A stretch of DNA of 64,000 bases, taken from contig NZ_CP045096.1 in assembly GCF_009184865.1 (NCBI RefSeq), positions 1,302,001-1,366,000 of the forward strand, in the 5' to 3' direction. Positions 52,390-61,690 of this stretch are shown here, piece after piece (the stretch's first letter is position 1; every line of letters begins with the position of its first letter). A program made the translations under genes and the position numbers. Source of the stretch: Streptomyces phaeolivaceus (GTDB taxonomy: Bacteria > Actinomycetota > Actinomycetes > Streptomycetales > Streptomycetaceae). Below the pieces are notes generated by a model, which was given only the letters and a program-made list of their open reading frames with translations, had not been told where the DNA came from and did not search any database.

Positions 52390-52426
52390 CCAGGACACAG
52401 GAGGCGTAGTTCTGTCTCCGTCCTGG
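52390..52426 (+). promoter_or_regulatory. Hairpin between the ALDH and permease genes
   Basis: CCAGGAC (with GGAG) pairs with (CTCC) GTCCTGG, with an ACA bulge. It lies in the 119-base gap inside the operon and could lower or stabilise downstream mRNA. Confidence 0.55.
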
Positions 52427-52496
52427 CTCACGCACCGTTTCCCGGCACCCGCAGGAGCCGCTCCCCTCCTCCCCAAGGCCCACCAGGAGTCCGCTC

Positions 52497-54083
52497 ATGA
52501 CGACCATCGAGCAACCCACCGGACCCAAGAACAGCTCCGACGACACCGAACTCACCGAGTTCGGCTACAGGCCCGAACTCAAGCGCACCTTGGGCAACTT
52601 CCACACCTTCGCCGCCGGGATCAGCTACATCTCGATCCTGACCGGAACCTTCCAGCTGTTCTACTTCGGTTTCGCCAGCGGCGGCCCCGCCTACTGGTGG
52701 TCATGGCCGATGGTGTTCGTCGGCCAGTTCATGGTCGCGCTCTGTTTCGCCGAGCTGGCGGCCCGCTACCCGGTCGCGGGCTCGGTCTACAACTGGTCGA
52801 AGAAGATAGGCAACCCGCATCTGGGCTGGCTCGCCGGCTGGATGATGCTGATCGCCTCCATCGTGTCGATCGCGGCGGTGGCGCTGGCGTACCAGCTGAC
52901 GCTGCCCCAGATCTCCGACGTGTTCCAGATCGTCGGGGACGGCACCGGCAAGTACGACGTGGCGACCAACGCGGTCATCCTGGCCGCGGTGCTGATCCTG
53001 TTCACCACCGTGGTGAACGCGTTCGGCGTCAAGCTGATGGCCCGGATCAACACGGCGGGTGTGTTCATCGAGCTGATCGCCACCGTCGTCCTGATCGTGC
53101 TGTTCGCCGTCCACATCACCCGTGGCCCGCAGGTGGTCATGGACACCAACGGCACCGGCGACGCCTACGGCAACGGCTACCTGGGCGCGTTCCTCGTGGC
53201 CTCGCTGGCGTCCGCGTACGTCATGTACGGCTTCGACACGGCCGCCTCGCTCGGTGAGGAGTCGCTGGATCCGACGCGGAACGCGCCGCGCGCGATCATC
53301 CGGGCCATCGTCGCCTCCTTCGTCCTCGGCGGTCTGATCCTGCTGCTGGCGCTGATGAGCGTCTCCAGCCTGAAGGGCGAGCAGCTGTCCACGGACGGTT
53401 TGCAGTACGTCGTGCTCAATGTGCTCGGTCCGACGGCCGGCAAGGCGATGCTGTGGTGCGTCCTGATCGCGGTCACCGTCTGCGCCCTGGCCGTGCACAC
53501 GGCGGCGGTCCGGCTGGCGTTCGCGATGGCCCGCGACAACAACCTTCCCGCCTCCTCGAAGCTGGCCAAGTGCCACCCGAAGTTCCAGACGCCGGTGCTG
53601 CCGACCGTGATCATCGGGATCCTGGCCCTGTCGATCCTCGTGGTCAACATCCGTCAGCCGCAGATCTTCACCGTGGTGACCAGCATCGGCATCATCATGA
53701 TCTACCTGGCGTACCTGGGCGTCACCGTGCCGATGCTGGTGGCGCGGCTGCGCGGCAAGTGGCAGCCCGCCGGGGACGGCCGGTTCTCGCTGGGCCGCTG
53801 GGGCCTGCCCGTGAACATCCTCGCCGTGCTCTGGGGCGGCGGCATGACCCTCAACCTGATCTGGCCCCGGGCCGCGGTCTACAACGCGGCGGCCCCCTTC
53901 CACTGGTATCTGCAGTGGGGCGCGGTCCTCTTCGTCGGGATCATCGCCGGCGGCGGCTTCGCCTACTACTGGTTCATCCAGCGCCACAAGACGGGCGTGC
54001 TCGCCGAGCACCGCGTGGTCGTCGAGGACGGGACCGTACCGCCCGCGACGCCCGGACCCCTCACCACCTCGGCGGCCGACTGA
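52497..54083 (+). CDS. APC-family amino acid/amine permease
   Basis: The 528-residue protein has about twelve membrane helices of the APC superfamily. FHTFAAGISYISILTGTFQL marks helix 1, CFAELAARYPVAGSVYNWSK the second, and AYVMYGFDTAASLGEESLDP the middle. It is a likely secondary importer of an amine or amino acid. Its place between ALDH and choline dehydrogenase-type genes suggests choline or a related amine, but sequence alone cannot tell. CAGGAG precedes the ATG. Confidence 0.85.
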   Translation: MTTIEQPTGPKNSSDDTELTEFGYRPELKRTLGNFHTFAAGISYISILTGTFQLFYFGFASGGPAYWWSWPMVFVGQFMVALCFAELAARYPVAGSVYNWSKKIGNPHLGWLAGWMMLIASIVSIAAVALAYQLTLPQISDVFQIVGDGTGKYDVATNAVILAAVLILFTTVVNAFGVKLMARINTAGVFIELIATVVLIVLFAVHITRGPQVVMDTNGTGDAYGNGYLGAFLVASLASAYVMYGFDTAASLGEESLDPTRNAPRAIIRAIVASFVLGGLILLLALMSVSSLKGEQLSTDGLQYVVLNVLGPTAGKAMLWCVLIAVTVCALAVHTAAVRLAFAMARDNNLPASSKLAKCHPKFQTPVLPTVIIGILALSILVVNIRQPQIFTVVTSIGIIMIYLAYLGVTVPMLVARLRGKWQPAGDGRFSLGRWGLPVNILAVLWGGGMTLNLIWPRAAVYNAAAPFHWYLQWGAVLFVGIIAGGGFAYYWFIQRHKTGVLAEHRVVVEDGTVPPATPGPLTTSAAD

Positions 54084-54182
54084 CGGCCGGCTCGCGGGAA
54101 TCCCCCGTCAACACAGCACACCAGCGCAACCGCTCAGTGGCCCAATAGCTCGACGGCACAGCACACAGGAGGTCAACTCCCC

Positions 54183-55733
54183 ATGAAGGCAGACGAGTTC
54201 GACTATGTAGTGGTCGGCGGCGGAACCGCGGGAAACGTGGTCGCGGCCAGACTCTCCGAGGACCCGTCGGTCACGGTGTGCGTCCTGGAGGCGGGCCCCA
54301 GCGACGTCGGCGACGACGACGTGCTGAAGCTGGAACGCTGGATGGGGCTGCTGGAGTCCGGCTACGACTGGGACTACCCGGTCGAGCCGCAGGCCAGCGG
54401 CAACAGTTTCATGCGGCACGCACGGGCGAAGGTGCTCGGCGGCTGTTCGTCCCACAACTCCTGTATCGCCTTCTGGGCGCCGGCGGAGGATCTCGACGAC
54501 TGGGCGGCGGCGGGCTGCGAGGGCTGGTCCGCTGCCGACCTCTTCCCCCTCTACCGGCGCCTGGAGACCAACGACGCGCCCGGCGACCACCACGGCCGCA
54601 CCGGTCCGGTGAAGCTGCGCACCATCAAGAGCGAGGACCCGTGCGGCAACGCCCTGCTGGAGGCGTGCGTCCAGGCGGGCATCCCGACGACGCCCTTCAA
54701 CACCGGCACGACGGTGGTCCGGGGCGCCAACTGGTTCCAGATCAACTCCGACGAGAACAACATCCGGCAGTCCTCCTCGGTGGCGTACCTCCACCCGATC
54801 ATGGGCCGGCGGCCCAACCTGGAGGTACGCACCGGGGTCCGCGCCAAGAAGCTGGTGCTGGAGGGGCGGCGCTGTGTCGGCGCCGAGTATCTCGACCCCG
54901 ACCTCATCCACACCCGGACGGTGCGCGCCCGGCGTGAGGTCGTCGTCTCCTGCGGCGCCATCGACACCCCGAAGATCCTGATGCTCTCGGGCATCGGCCC
55001 CGCCGAGCAGCTGCGCGAGGTCGGCGTGGACGTGGTCGTGGACTCGGCCGGTGTCGGCGAGAACCTCCAGGACCACCCCGAGGGCGTGATCATGTGGGAG
55101 GCCGCCCAGCCGATGCCCACCGAGTCCAACCAGTGGTGGGAGGCGGGCATCTTCTACGACACCGAGCCGGGCCTCGACCGGCCGGACCTGATGTTCCACT
55201 ACGGGTCCGTCCCGTTCGACATGAACACGGCCCGGTACGGCTACCCCACCTCCGAGAACGCGTTCTGTCTGACGCCCAATGTGACACGGGCGAAGTCCCG
55301 GGGCACCGTGCGGCTGCGCACGCGCGACTACCGGGACAAGCCGAAGGTCGACCCGCGCTACTTCACGCACGAGCACGATGTGCGTGTGATGACGTACGGC
55401 CTGCGGCTCGCCCGGCAGATCGCGGCGCAGCCGGCGCTGAGCGGCTGGGCCGGGGCCGAGCTGGCTCCCGGGCCCGACGTGCAGACCGGTGAGGAGCTGC
55501 TCGACTACATCCAGAAGACCCACAACACCGTCTACCACCCGGCCTGCACGGTGAAGATGGGCGCCGACGACGATGCCTCGGCGCCGCTGGACGCGCGGCT
55601 GCGGGTGAAGGGGATCGAGGGGCTGCGGGTGGCCGACGGGTCGGTGATGCCGGAGTTGGTGACGGTGAATCCGTGCATCACGACGATGATGATCGGCGAG
55701 AAGTGCGCGGATCTCTTGAAAGCCGACGCCTAG
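54183..55733 (+). CDS. GMC-family oxidoreductase, probable choline dehydrogenase
   Basis: The 516-residue flavoprotein has the FAD-binding VVGGGTAGNVVAARLSED, the GMC signature near GGCSSHNSCIAFW, and SCGAIDTPKILMLSGIGP. The active-site end has HPACTVKMGADDDASAPLDA and VNPCITTMMIGEKCADLL, where the His and Asn match choline oxidase/dehydrogenase positions. Together with the ALDH and permease it would convert choline to glycine betaine, an osmoprotectant. AGGAGG is 9 bases before the ATG. A repeat element follows and overlaps the end of the convergent gene. Confidence 0.85.
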   Translation: MKADEFDYVVVGGGTAGNVVAARLSEDPSVTVCVLEAGPSDVGDDDVLKLERWMGLLESGYDWDYPVEPQASGNSFMRHARAKVLGGCSSHNSCIAFWAPAEDLDDWAAAGCEGWSAADLFPLYRRLETNDAPGDHHGRTGPVKLRTIKSEDPCGNALLEACVQAGIPTTPFNTGTTVVRGANWFQINSDENNIRQSSSVAYLHPIMGRRPNLEVRTGVRAKKLVLEGRRCVGAEYLDPDLIHTRTVRARREVVVSCGAIDTPKILMLSGIGPAEQLREVGVDVVVDSAGVGENLQDHPEGVIMWEAAQPMPTESNQWWEAGIFYDTEPGLDRPDLMFHYGSVPFDMNTARYGYPTSENAFCLTPNVTRAKSRGTVRLRTRDYRDKPKVDPRYFTHEHDVRVMTYGLRLARQIAAQPALSGWAGAELAPGPDVQTGEELLDYIQKTHNTVYHPACTVKMGADDDASAPLDARLRVKGIEGLRVADGSVMPELVTVNPCITTMMIGEKCADLLKADA

Positions 55734-55782
55734 AGGGTGGGGTGGCTTGGGGCGTGGGGCGACTGCGGGTCCGGTAGGACTT

Positions 55783-55814
55783 CTCGCGCAGTTCCCCGCG
55801 CCCCTTACGGGGCG
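55783..55814. repeat. GC-rich intergenic palindromic repeat, copy 2
   Basis: It is identical over 32 bases to the reverse complement of 2631-2662. It lies between the convergent betaine operon and the SMC-like gene, and supplies the TAA stop of the SMC-like gene. Confidence 0.75.
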
Positions 55815-58800
55815 GCTGTGGTCGGCCTCTTGTACATCCTCGTCGCGGTGATCTCCGTGTGTGCCGTCTCCCCCGCCTGGGGCTGCTGGGGCAGTCCCGG
55901 GCGGAGGTGTTCCTCCACGCTGATGTATTTGAGGCCCGCCCGTAGGTCGGCGTCGTTGCGGAGACGGATCACGAGCGGGAACTCCGCCAGTGCGGTCGTG
56001 TCGAAGAGGCCCGTGGTGTAGAGGAGTTGGACGCCGAGGGCGTCCGAGACCGCACGCTGGAGTTCCAGGAGGTAGGTCGCGTTGGCGCGGCCGATGGGGT
56101 TGTCGAGGAACAGGGTGCCGGCGTGGCGGTGCCTGTCCCTTCCCCGGTCGTTGCTGCGGAGCGCGGCCATCGTGCAGTAGAGCGCGATGGCGGCGGTGAG
56201 CAGCTGGCCGCCGGAGAAGACGTCGCCCATCTGTCCGACGGGGACGCGCTCGGCCCTCAGCACGGCGTCCGGCTTGAGGATCTCCACGGCGACGCCCTTG
56301 GGCTGGAGCGCGGCGCCGACGCCTCTGAGCAGCAGGGACATACCGTCGCGGCGCATGTCGGAGTTCTTCCTCACCGCCGCGCGGGTCGCCTCGTCCACGA
56401 CCTCGCCGAGCCGCTCGGTGAGGGTGGCCTGGTCGGGCTCCTCGAAGCGGATCCGCAGGAACTCCTGGCCCGACCACTCCCCGAGGCCCTCCGGGAGCCG
56501 GGAGAGCCGCTGGGCGGAGCGCAGGGTCGCCAGGGCGGATTCCACGAGGCCCCGCAGCCGGTCGACGATCGAGTCCCGGTTGCGCTCCAGCTGCGCCAGC
56601 TCGTCCGTGAGGACCCGGAGCCGGGGCGCGAACGCGTCGGCCCACTTCTGGGCGTGCTCGGGCAGCGAGGCCGCGGGCAGCTCCCGGATCTGCTGCCGGG
56701 CGGGCGTGCGGACCTGCTCGTAGCGCGTGGAGTTGGCGTGGCGTACGAGGACGTCGCTGGCCTCGCGTACCGCGGCCTCGGCGGCGGAGAGATCGGCGGC
56801 GCAGCCGCGCAGGGAGCGGCGGGCCTCGGCGGCGGCCCTGCGCGCCTCTTCGAGATCGCCGGGGTAGGGCTCGGGCTCCGCCTGCTCGTCGTCGGTGGAG
56901 TGATCGCGCAGCAGGTCCCGGAGCAGGGCGGAGGTCTCGTCGAAGCCGCCGGCGGCGTCCTCGGCGGCGCGGTGGGACTCCAGCAGTTCGGCGTGGGCCT
57001 CGCGGGCCCGGGTCAGCGCCTCGGCGTGGGAGGCGAGTTCGGTGGTGGCCGTGCGCAGCAGGGCCTGGGCGTGCTCGGCGTCGCGCGGGAGCAGTTCCTC
57101 GGGCAGCTCGGTGTGCGTCCCACCGTCCTCGGGCGCGTGCCGCTCGGCCTCGCCGCGCAGCCGCCCGAGCTGCTCGCTCGCGGTGGACACCCGGGTCTCC
57201 AGAAGCTGGACGAGTTCCTCGGCGCGGGCCGCCGCCGCCTGCCGGGAGGGCCCGTCGGAGCCGTCGGGCGACTGCAGGAGCTGCTCGGCGCGGTTGCGGA
57301 CCTTGTTGGTCAGCCGGTCCAGGTCGGTGATCGCGGCGCTCTCGTCGCTCTCGGCCCGCGCCTGCTCGGCCCGCAGATCGGCGCCGACGCCGACCTTCTC
57401 GTACACCTGGGAGGCGGCGCGGTAGGCCTCGCGGAGGGCCGCGAGGGGCTGCCGGGGGGCGTCGGCGTCCGTCTCCGGTACGTCGTCGGGGGCGCCCGCG
57501 ATCTCCGCTCGCTCGGCGCGCAGCGCACGGGCCGTGCGGCGGGCGTCGTCGGCGCCGCGCTGGGTGGCACGGCGATCCTCGTCGGCGGCGCGGGCGCGCT
57601 CCAGGCAGGACTGGGCGCGGGCCTCCGACTCGGCCGCCTCGTCGGCGAGTTCGCGGAGCTTGACCTGCCAGCCGGCGCGCTCCCGCAGCCGGAAGGCGAG
57701 TCCGGCGAGGGCGTCGGCGGCACGGCGGGCCTTCTGCGCGGCCTCCTGCCGCTCGTCCCGCACCTGGGCCGCCTCGGCCGCCTCCTCCTCGGCCTCGGCC
57801 CGCACGGTCCGTGCCTCCGCCAGCTCCGCCTCGGACTCCTCGGCGAACGCGCGTGTCTCCCGCGCGGTGTCCGCCAGTTCGGTGAGTCGTCCCGCCGGGC
57901 ACCCCGTGCGCCATGAGGCGAGCCGGGCCGCCAGCTCGCGGTCCTTGCCGAGCCGGGCCGCCAGCTCCCGGATCTCCTCGTCCCGTTCGGTGGCCCGCGC
58001 GCGCAGCGCCTGCCGCTCCTCGTCGGCGGCGTGCTCGTCGTGCATGGCCGGGTTCGGCGGCACCAGGAACACTCCCCCGTCACCGGACTCGGCGGGCGGC
58101 GTCGGCGCCAGCAGGGCGGCGGCGGTACCGACGGCCACGGCGGAGCGCGGCAGCAGCGCCGCCTCGCTCAGCGCCTCGCGGGCACGGGCATGCGAGGCCG
58201 GGTCGGTGATGATCACCCCGTCGACCAGTTCGGGGCGGGCGGCCAGCACGCGCGCGTGGTCGGCGGGGTCGACGGCCTGGGCGAGATAGCGCCAGCCGGG
58301 GAGGGCCGGGATGCCGTGCTCGCCGAGGAACTCGACGGTCGCCAGGACGTCCGGGCCCGGCGGCAGCAGTCCGCCGTCGCCGAGGGCGCCCAGGATGCGG
58401 GAGTCGTCGGCCGCGGCGGTCCGCAGCTCGAAGAGGTGCCGCTCGGCGGACGCCACGTTGTCGTCGAGCAGCTCCCGCAGCTCGTCGGCGAAGCGGTCCA
58501 GCTCCTCCGGGGTGAGGGGGCCGTCGGCGACGGCACGCCCGGCCGCCGTACGGGAGCCCTCGGTCATCGTGGCACCGACTCCCACGGGCTTCCCGCCCCC
58601 CGCGCTACCCGTGCCCTCGGCGCTGCGGGGCACCGGCACCCCGGGCCGCGGCCTGCCGGGGGCACCGGGCAGGCCGAGCAGCTCCGCGAGCCGCTCCTCC
58701 CCCGCGAGGCCCTCCGCCGTACGCCGTTCCCCGTCGTGGGCGCGCTCGGCGGCGAGTGCGGCGTCCGCCGCGCGGGCGGCCGTCAGCTCCGCGCGGGACT

Positions 58801-60508
58801 CGGCGGAGGACGCCTCCCGGGCGTGTTCGGAGGCCCGGCGCGAGGCGTCGCGTGCGGTGTCCCAGGCGGCGACGGCGGTCTTCTCGGCGTCGCTGGCCGC
58901 GAGGGCGGCGCGGGCCGGGTCGGCGTCGGGCGCGCTGTCGTCGAGCCAGCCCGCCCGGACCGCCTCGGCGGTCTCCTGCTCGACCTCGCCGAGCCGCTGC
59001 TTGAGATGCCCGACCTCGCTGCGGGCGCGCTGCGCCTCGGTGGCGGCGGACGTCGCGTCCCGGTGGGCGGCCTCGCCGACCTCCTGCAGCGCCGCCGACT
59101 TCTCCTCGCCCTCGTTCGCCAGGTCCTCGGCGCTCTCCGCGGCGGCGGCCAGCGCGCGGACGAGGTCGACGGCGGCCTTGGCGCGGGCGGCGAGCGCGGG
59201 GGCGGCGTCCCGTTCGGCCTCCTGGATGGCGGCGGCGACGCGGGCGACCCGGTCGGCGGCGGCCCGGTGCCGGAGCACCGCCTCGGCGGCCTGCCAGGCG
59301 GAGTGCAGGGTGCGCGCGTCGGCCAGCTCCCGCTTCTGCGCGGCGGCCGACTTCTCGGCGGCGGCCAGCGCCAGCGAGGCGTGCCGGTAGGCGAGTTCGG
59401 CAGCGATCAGCGCGCTGCGGTCGCGGGCGGCCTCGGAGTGGGTGACCGCGTACGCGGCGGCGGTGACCCGCTGGGCGAGGTCGGTGCCCCGCAGCCGCTC
59501 CCGCGCGGCCCGCGCGGTGAGCCGCCGGGCCAGGGTGCGGGTGCGCCGCTCGGCGCCCGCGTGGATGTCCCGGGCCCGTGCCCTGCCCTCGGCGGCCTCG
59601 ACGATCCGGCCCAGCAGATCCACGGACCCGGCCGTGAAGTCCCGCTCGGCGATCAGCTCGGCCCGCCGCCCGAGCTTGTTGCCGAACCCGCCGACCAGGT
59701 CGGCCAGCCCGTCCGTGTCGCGGGTGTCGGTGACCGCCCGCAGCAGCAGATCGGTGAAGTCGGAGTCCTTCTTCACCGCGAAGAGCCCGGCGGCCTCACC
59801 CTCGTCCGCGTTCATCTCGCGCTGGTAGCGGAAGAGTTCGGGGTCGAGACCGAGGTCCGTCAGATGCTCGTTCCAGCGGTCGTGGATCTCCTCCCAGTGC
59901 ACTTCGAGGTGCGGATACGCCTTGCCCGCCTCGGTGAGGGCGTCCCGGAAGCCCTTCATGGTCCGCCGCCGGCCCTGTGCGCCGGACGCGCCCTCGACGG
60001 GCGGCCGTACGGCGGTGGCCTCGGCGACGGGCAGGTTGTCCAGGCTCAGCCCCGGACCGGGCCGGAAGGAGTACCAGGCCTCGGCGAACTTCCGCGGGTC
60101 GTTGGAGACCTGGCGCCCCCGCCACTCGCTCACCTTGCCCACGACGACGCACTCGCCGGTCAGCGTGTGCTGCCACTCCAGCGCGACATGCCCGCAGTCG
60201 TCGGCCAGCAGGAACTTCCGCAGCACACCGGAGCTGGCGCCGCCCAGGGTGTTCCGGTGGCCCGGCAGCATCACCGAGAAGATCAGCTTGAGCAGCACGG
60301 ACTTGCCGCCGCCGTTCTCCAGGAACAGCACACCCGCCGGGGCCGGCCGGCGCGGCGGCCCGGTCGGCTCCTCCTCGAAGAACTCCGCCTGCTGCGGCGC
60401 GGGGTCGGGCACGTACGCGCCCACACCCCTCAGGTCCAGCACGGTGTCGGCGTAGCGCGCACCGGCCGGCCCGATGGAGTAGAGGCGGACCCGGGACAGC
60501 TCGTACAT
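55805..60508 (-). CDS. SMC/MukB/JetC-like coiled-coil ATPase
   Basis: The 1567-residue protein has an SMC-type layout. The N-terminal head has Walker A FLENGGGKSVLLKLIFSVML (Lys 69). A long Ala/Glu/Arg-rich coiled coil spans about 280-650, with a globular hinge-like region about 665-825. A second coil spans about 825-1380. The C-terminal head has the signature FSGGQ (1431) and Walker B GTLFLDNPIGRAN (Asp 1469). The usual catalytic glutamate after the aspartate is Asn 1470. The length exceeds typical JetC and MukB. It is last in an operon with kleisin-like and MukE-like genes. Its role is probably DNA loop handling: chromosome organisation or defence. No JetD nuclease is adjacent. Confidence 0.82.
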   Translation of the reverse strand: MYELSRVRLYSIGPAGARYADTVLDLRGVGAYVPDPAPQQAEFFEEEPTGPPRRPAPAGVLFLENGGGKSVLLKLIFSVMLPGHRNTLGGASSGVLRKFLLADDCGHVALEWQHTLTGECVVVGKVSEWRGRQVSNDPRKFAEAWYSFRPGPGLSLDNLPVAEATAVRPPVEGASGAQGRRRTMKGFRDALTEAGKAYPHLEVHWEEIHDRWNEHLTDLGLDPELFRYQREMNADEGEAAGLFAVKKDSDFTDLLLRAVTDTRDTDGLADLVGGFGNKLGRRAELIAERDFTAGSVDLLGRIVEAAEGRARARDIHAGAERRTRTLARRLTARAARERLRGTDLAQRVTAAAYAVTHSEAARDRSALIAAELAYRHASLALAAAEKSAAAQKRELADARTLHSAWQAAEAVLRHRAAADRVARVAAAIQEAERDAAPALAARAKAAVDLVRALAAAAESAEDLANEGEEKSAALQEVGEAAHRDATSAATEAQRARSEVGHLKQRLGEVEQETAEAVRAGWLDDSAPDADPARAALAASDAEKTAVAAWDTARDASRRASEHAREASSAESRAELTAARAADAALAAERAHDGERRTAEGLAGEERLAELLGLPGAPGRPRPGVPVPRSAEGTGSAGGGKPVGVGATMTEGSRTAAGRAVADGPLTPEELDRFADELRELLDDNVASAERHLFELRTAAADDSRILGALGDGGLLPPGPDVLATVEFLGEHGIPALPGWRYLAQAVDPADHARVLAARPELVDGVIITDPASHARAREALSEAALLPRSAVAVGTAAALLAPTPPAESGDGGVFLVPPNPAMHDEHAADEERQALRARATERDEEIRELAARLGKDRELAARLASWRTGCPAGRLTELADTARETRAFAEESEAELAEARTVRAEAEEEAAEAAQVRDERQEAAQKARRAADALAGLAFRLRERAGWQVKLRELADEAAESEARAQSCLERARAADEDRRATQRGADDARRTARALRAERAEIAGAPDDVPETDADAPRQPLAALREAYRAASQVYEKVGVGADLRAEQARAESDESAAITDLDRLTNKVRNRAEQLLQSPDGSDGPSRQAAAARAEELVQLLETRVSTASEQLGRLRGEAERHAPEDGGTHTELPEELLPRDAEHAQALLRTATTELASHAEALTRAREAHAELLESHRAAEDAAGGFDETSALLRDLLRDHSTDDEQAEPEPYPGDLEEARRAAAEARRSLRGCAADLSAAEAAVREASDVLVRHANSTRYEQVRTPARQQIRELPAASLPEHAQKWADAFAPRLRVLTDELAQLERNRDSIVDRLRGLVESALATLRSAQRLSRLPEGLGEWSGQEFLRIRFEEPDQATLTERLGEVVDEATRAAVRKNSDMRRDGMSLLLRGVGAALQPKGVAVEILKPDAVLRAERVPVGQMGDVFSGGQLLTAAIALYCTMAALRSNDRGRDRHRHAGTLFLDNPIGRANATYLLELQRAVSDALGVQLLYTTGLFDTTALAEFPLVIRLRNDADLRAGLKYISVEEHLRPGLPQQPQAGETAHTEITATRMYKRPTTAAP

Positions 60509-60663
60509 GGCGGGGGACTTTCGCGGTCGTATCGGTGGTTCGTGCGGGGCGGTGACAGAGATCCAGGGGATCTACAGGAGATCCGCAGATGGCTGCGTGG
60601 GCGTTGCGCGTGATCGTGGGACGTTCGGGTGGCGGTCGTGGGGCGTACGGGTGGTCGTGGCGG

Positions 60664-61542
60664 TCAGGAGTGGAACGGCAGCCCGGCGTCGGCCACCAGC
60701 TCCAGGTCGTCGGTGTCCTCGGCGGGCAGCAGCGAGGCCGAGCCGTCGGTGACCGGCACGATGCCCAGCTCCAGCAGTTCGGCCATCGCGGCGCTGCCCG
60801 CCATGTCCCGCACCTGAAGCTGATAACGCGCGGTCGTGCGATACGTACCGCCGTTGTCGTCCCCGGTGCGCTGGAGGAATCCCGAGTCGGTCAGGAAGCC
60901 CACCGCCTTGCCGATGATGCCGGTGGTGGAACCGGCCAGCCGGCGCGCGTCCTTGGTGGCCCCGGTGGAGCTGCGTCTCGCCCAGGTCCGCCAGGACGAC
61001 TCCAGGCCCGGCGCGTCGGTCGCGGGGTCGGTGTTCTCCCCCTGCTCCTCGGCCCGCTCCTCCAGCCGTCGGCAGGCCTGCCGGACGAAGGCGTCGACGC
61101 CGTTGACCGACACACGCCCGATGTACCCGTCGTCCGCGAGGTCCTCGGGCCGGGGGAACGCCATCGCGGCCACCGCGAGATGCGCCAGGCCGTGCAGGAA
61201 CCGGTCCACCGAGTCCGCCGCCGTCCGCCGCGCGTAGTCCCCCATCCGCACCGCGAACACCGAGTCCTCGGCCGCCGTCACCGCCATCCCGGCCCGCGGC
61301 GACACCTCCAGCACGACCAGCCCGAGCCCGGCGGCCACGGCGTCGGCGAGCCTCGCGAACGCCGAATCCTCCCGATACCGCCGCAGCAGCTCCCCGTACT
61401 CCTGATCCCGGGCAGGCTGAAGCTTCGGCTGCAGCCCGAAGGCGACGAGCCGCGCGGCATCGGCGGCGTCGGCGGGGGTGAGGACAGCGGCAGCGGGAGC
61501 GGCGGCCGTCTCCGGCTCACTCCACTCGACGTTCTCACTCAC
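60664..61542 (-). CDS. MukE/JetB-like winged-helix subunit
   Basis: The 292-residue protein is mainly helical. It contains two winged-helix-like stretches (about 60-140, FARLADAVAAGLGLVVLEVS, and 210-250, IIGKAVGFLTDSGFLQRTGD). Its size and place between the kleisin-like and SMC-like genes are those of MukE/MksE/JetB. I infer the family from architecture and context rather than from a strong motif. The GTG start at 61542 has GAGGAG 8 bases upstream. A GC-rich repeat lies in the 148-base gap before it. Confidence 0.7.
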   Translation of the reverse strand: MSENVEWSEPETAAAPAAAVLTPADAADAARLVAFGLQPKLQPARDQEYGELLRRYREDSAFARLADAVAAGLGLVVLEVSPRAGMAVTAAEDSVFAVRMGDYARRTAADSVDRFLHGLAHLAVAAMAFPRPEDLADDGYIGRVSVNGVDAFVRQACRRLEERAEEQGENTDPATDAPGLESSWRTWARRSSTGATKDARRLAGSTTGIIGKAVGFLTDSGFLQRTGDDNGGTYRTTARYQLQVRDMAGSAAMAELLELGIVPVTDGSASLLPAEDTDDLELVADAGLPFHS

Positions 61543-61582
61543 GACAGGAACTCCTCGATCTCATGACCAGGGGGGCATGGCA

Positions 61583-61604
61583 GCGCCCCTTCCGGGGCGC
61601 GGGG
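61583..61604. repeat. GC-rich palindromic repeat, related copy 3
   Basis: GCGCCCCTTCCGGGGCGC followed by GGGG resembles the core of the repeats at 2631 and 55783. A second hairpin, GTGCGGCTTCGCCGC, follows. It lies inside the Muk-like operon. Confidence 0.55.
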
Positions 61605-61690
61605 CTCTGACATGTGCGGCTTCGCCGCGTGGGCGCGGCCGGCCACGGCGAACCCGCCCCCGAGCAACAACCGAAACCCCGACGGCGCCC

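Noticed and set aside
55734..55804. A JetD-like nuclease gene after the SMC-like gene
   Set aside because: Only 71 bases separate the SMC-like stop from the convergent dehydrogenase, and no other protein in the window resembles JetD.
54108..57914. A 1268-codon minus-strand frame across the choline dehydrogenase and SMC genes
   Set aside because: It is a high-GC shadow spanning two real genes in other frames, with low-complexity Arg/Gly content.
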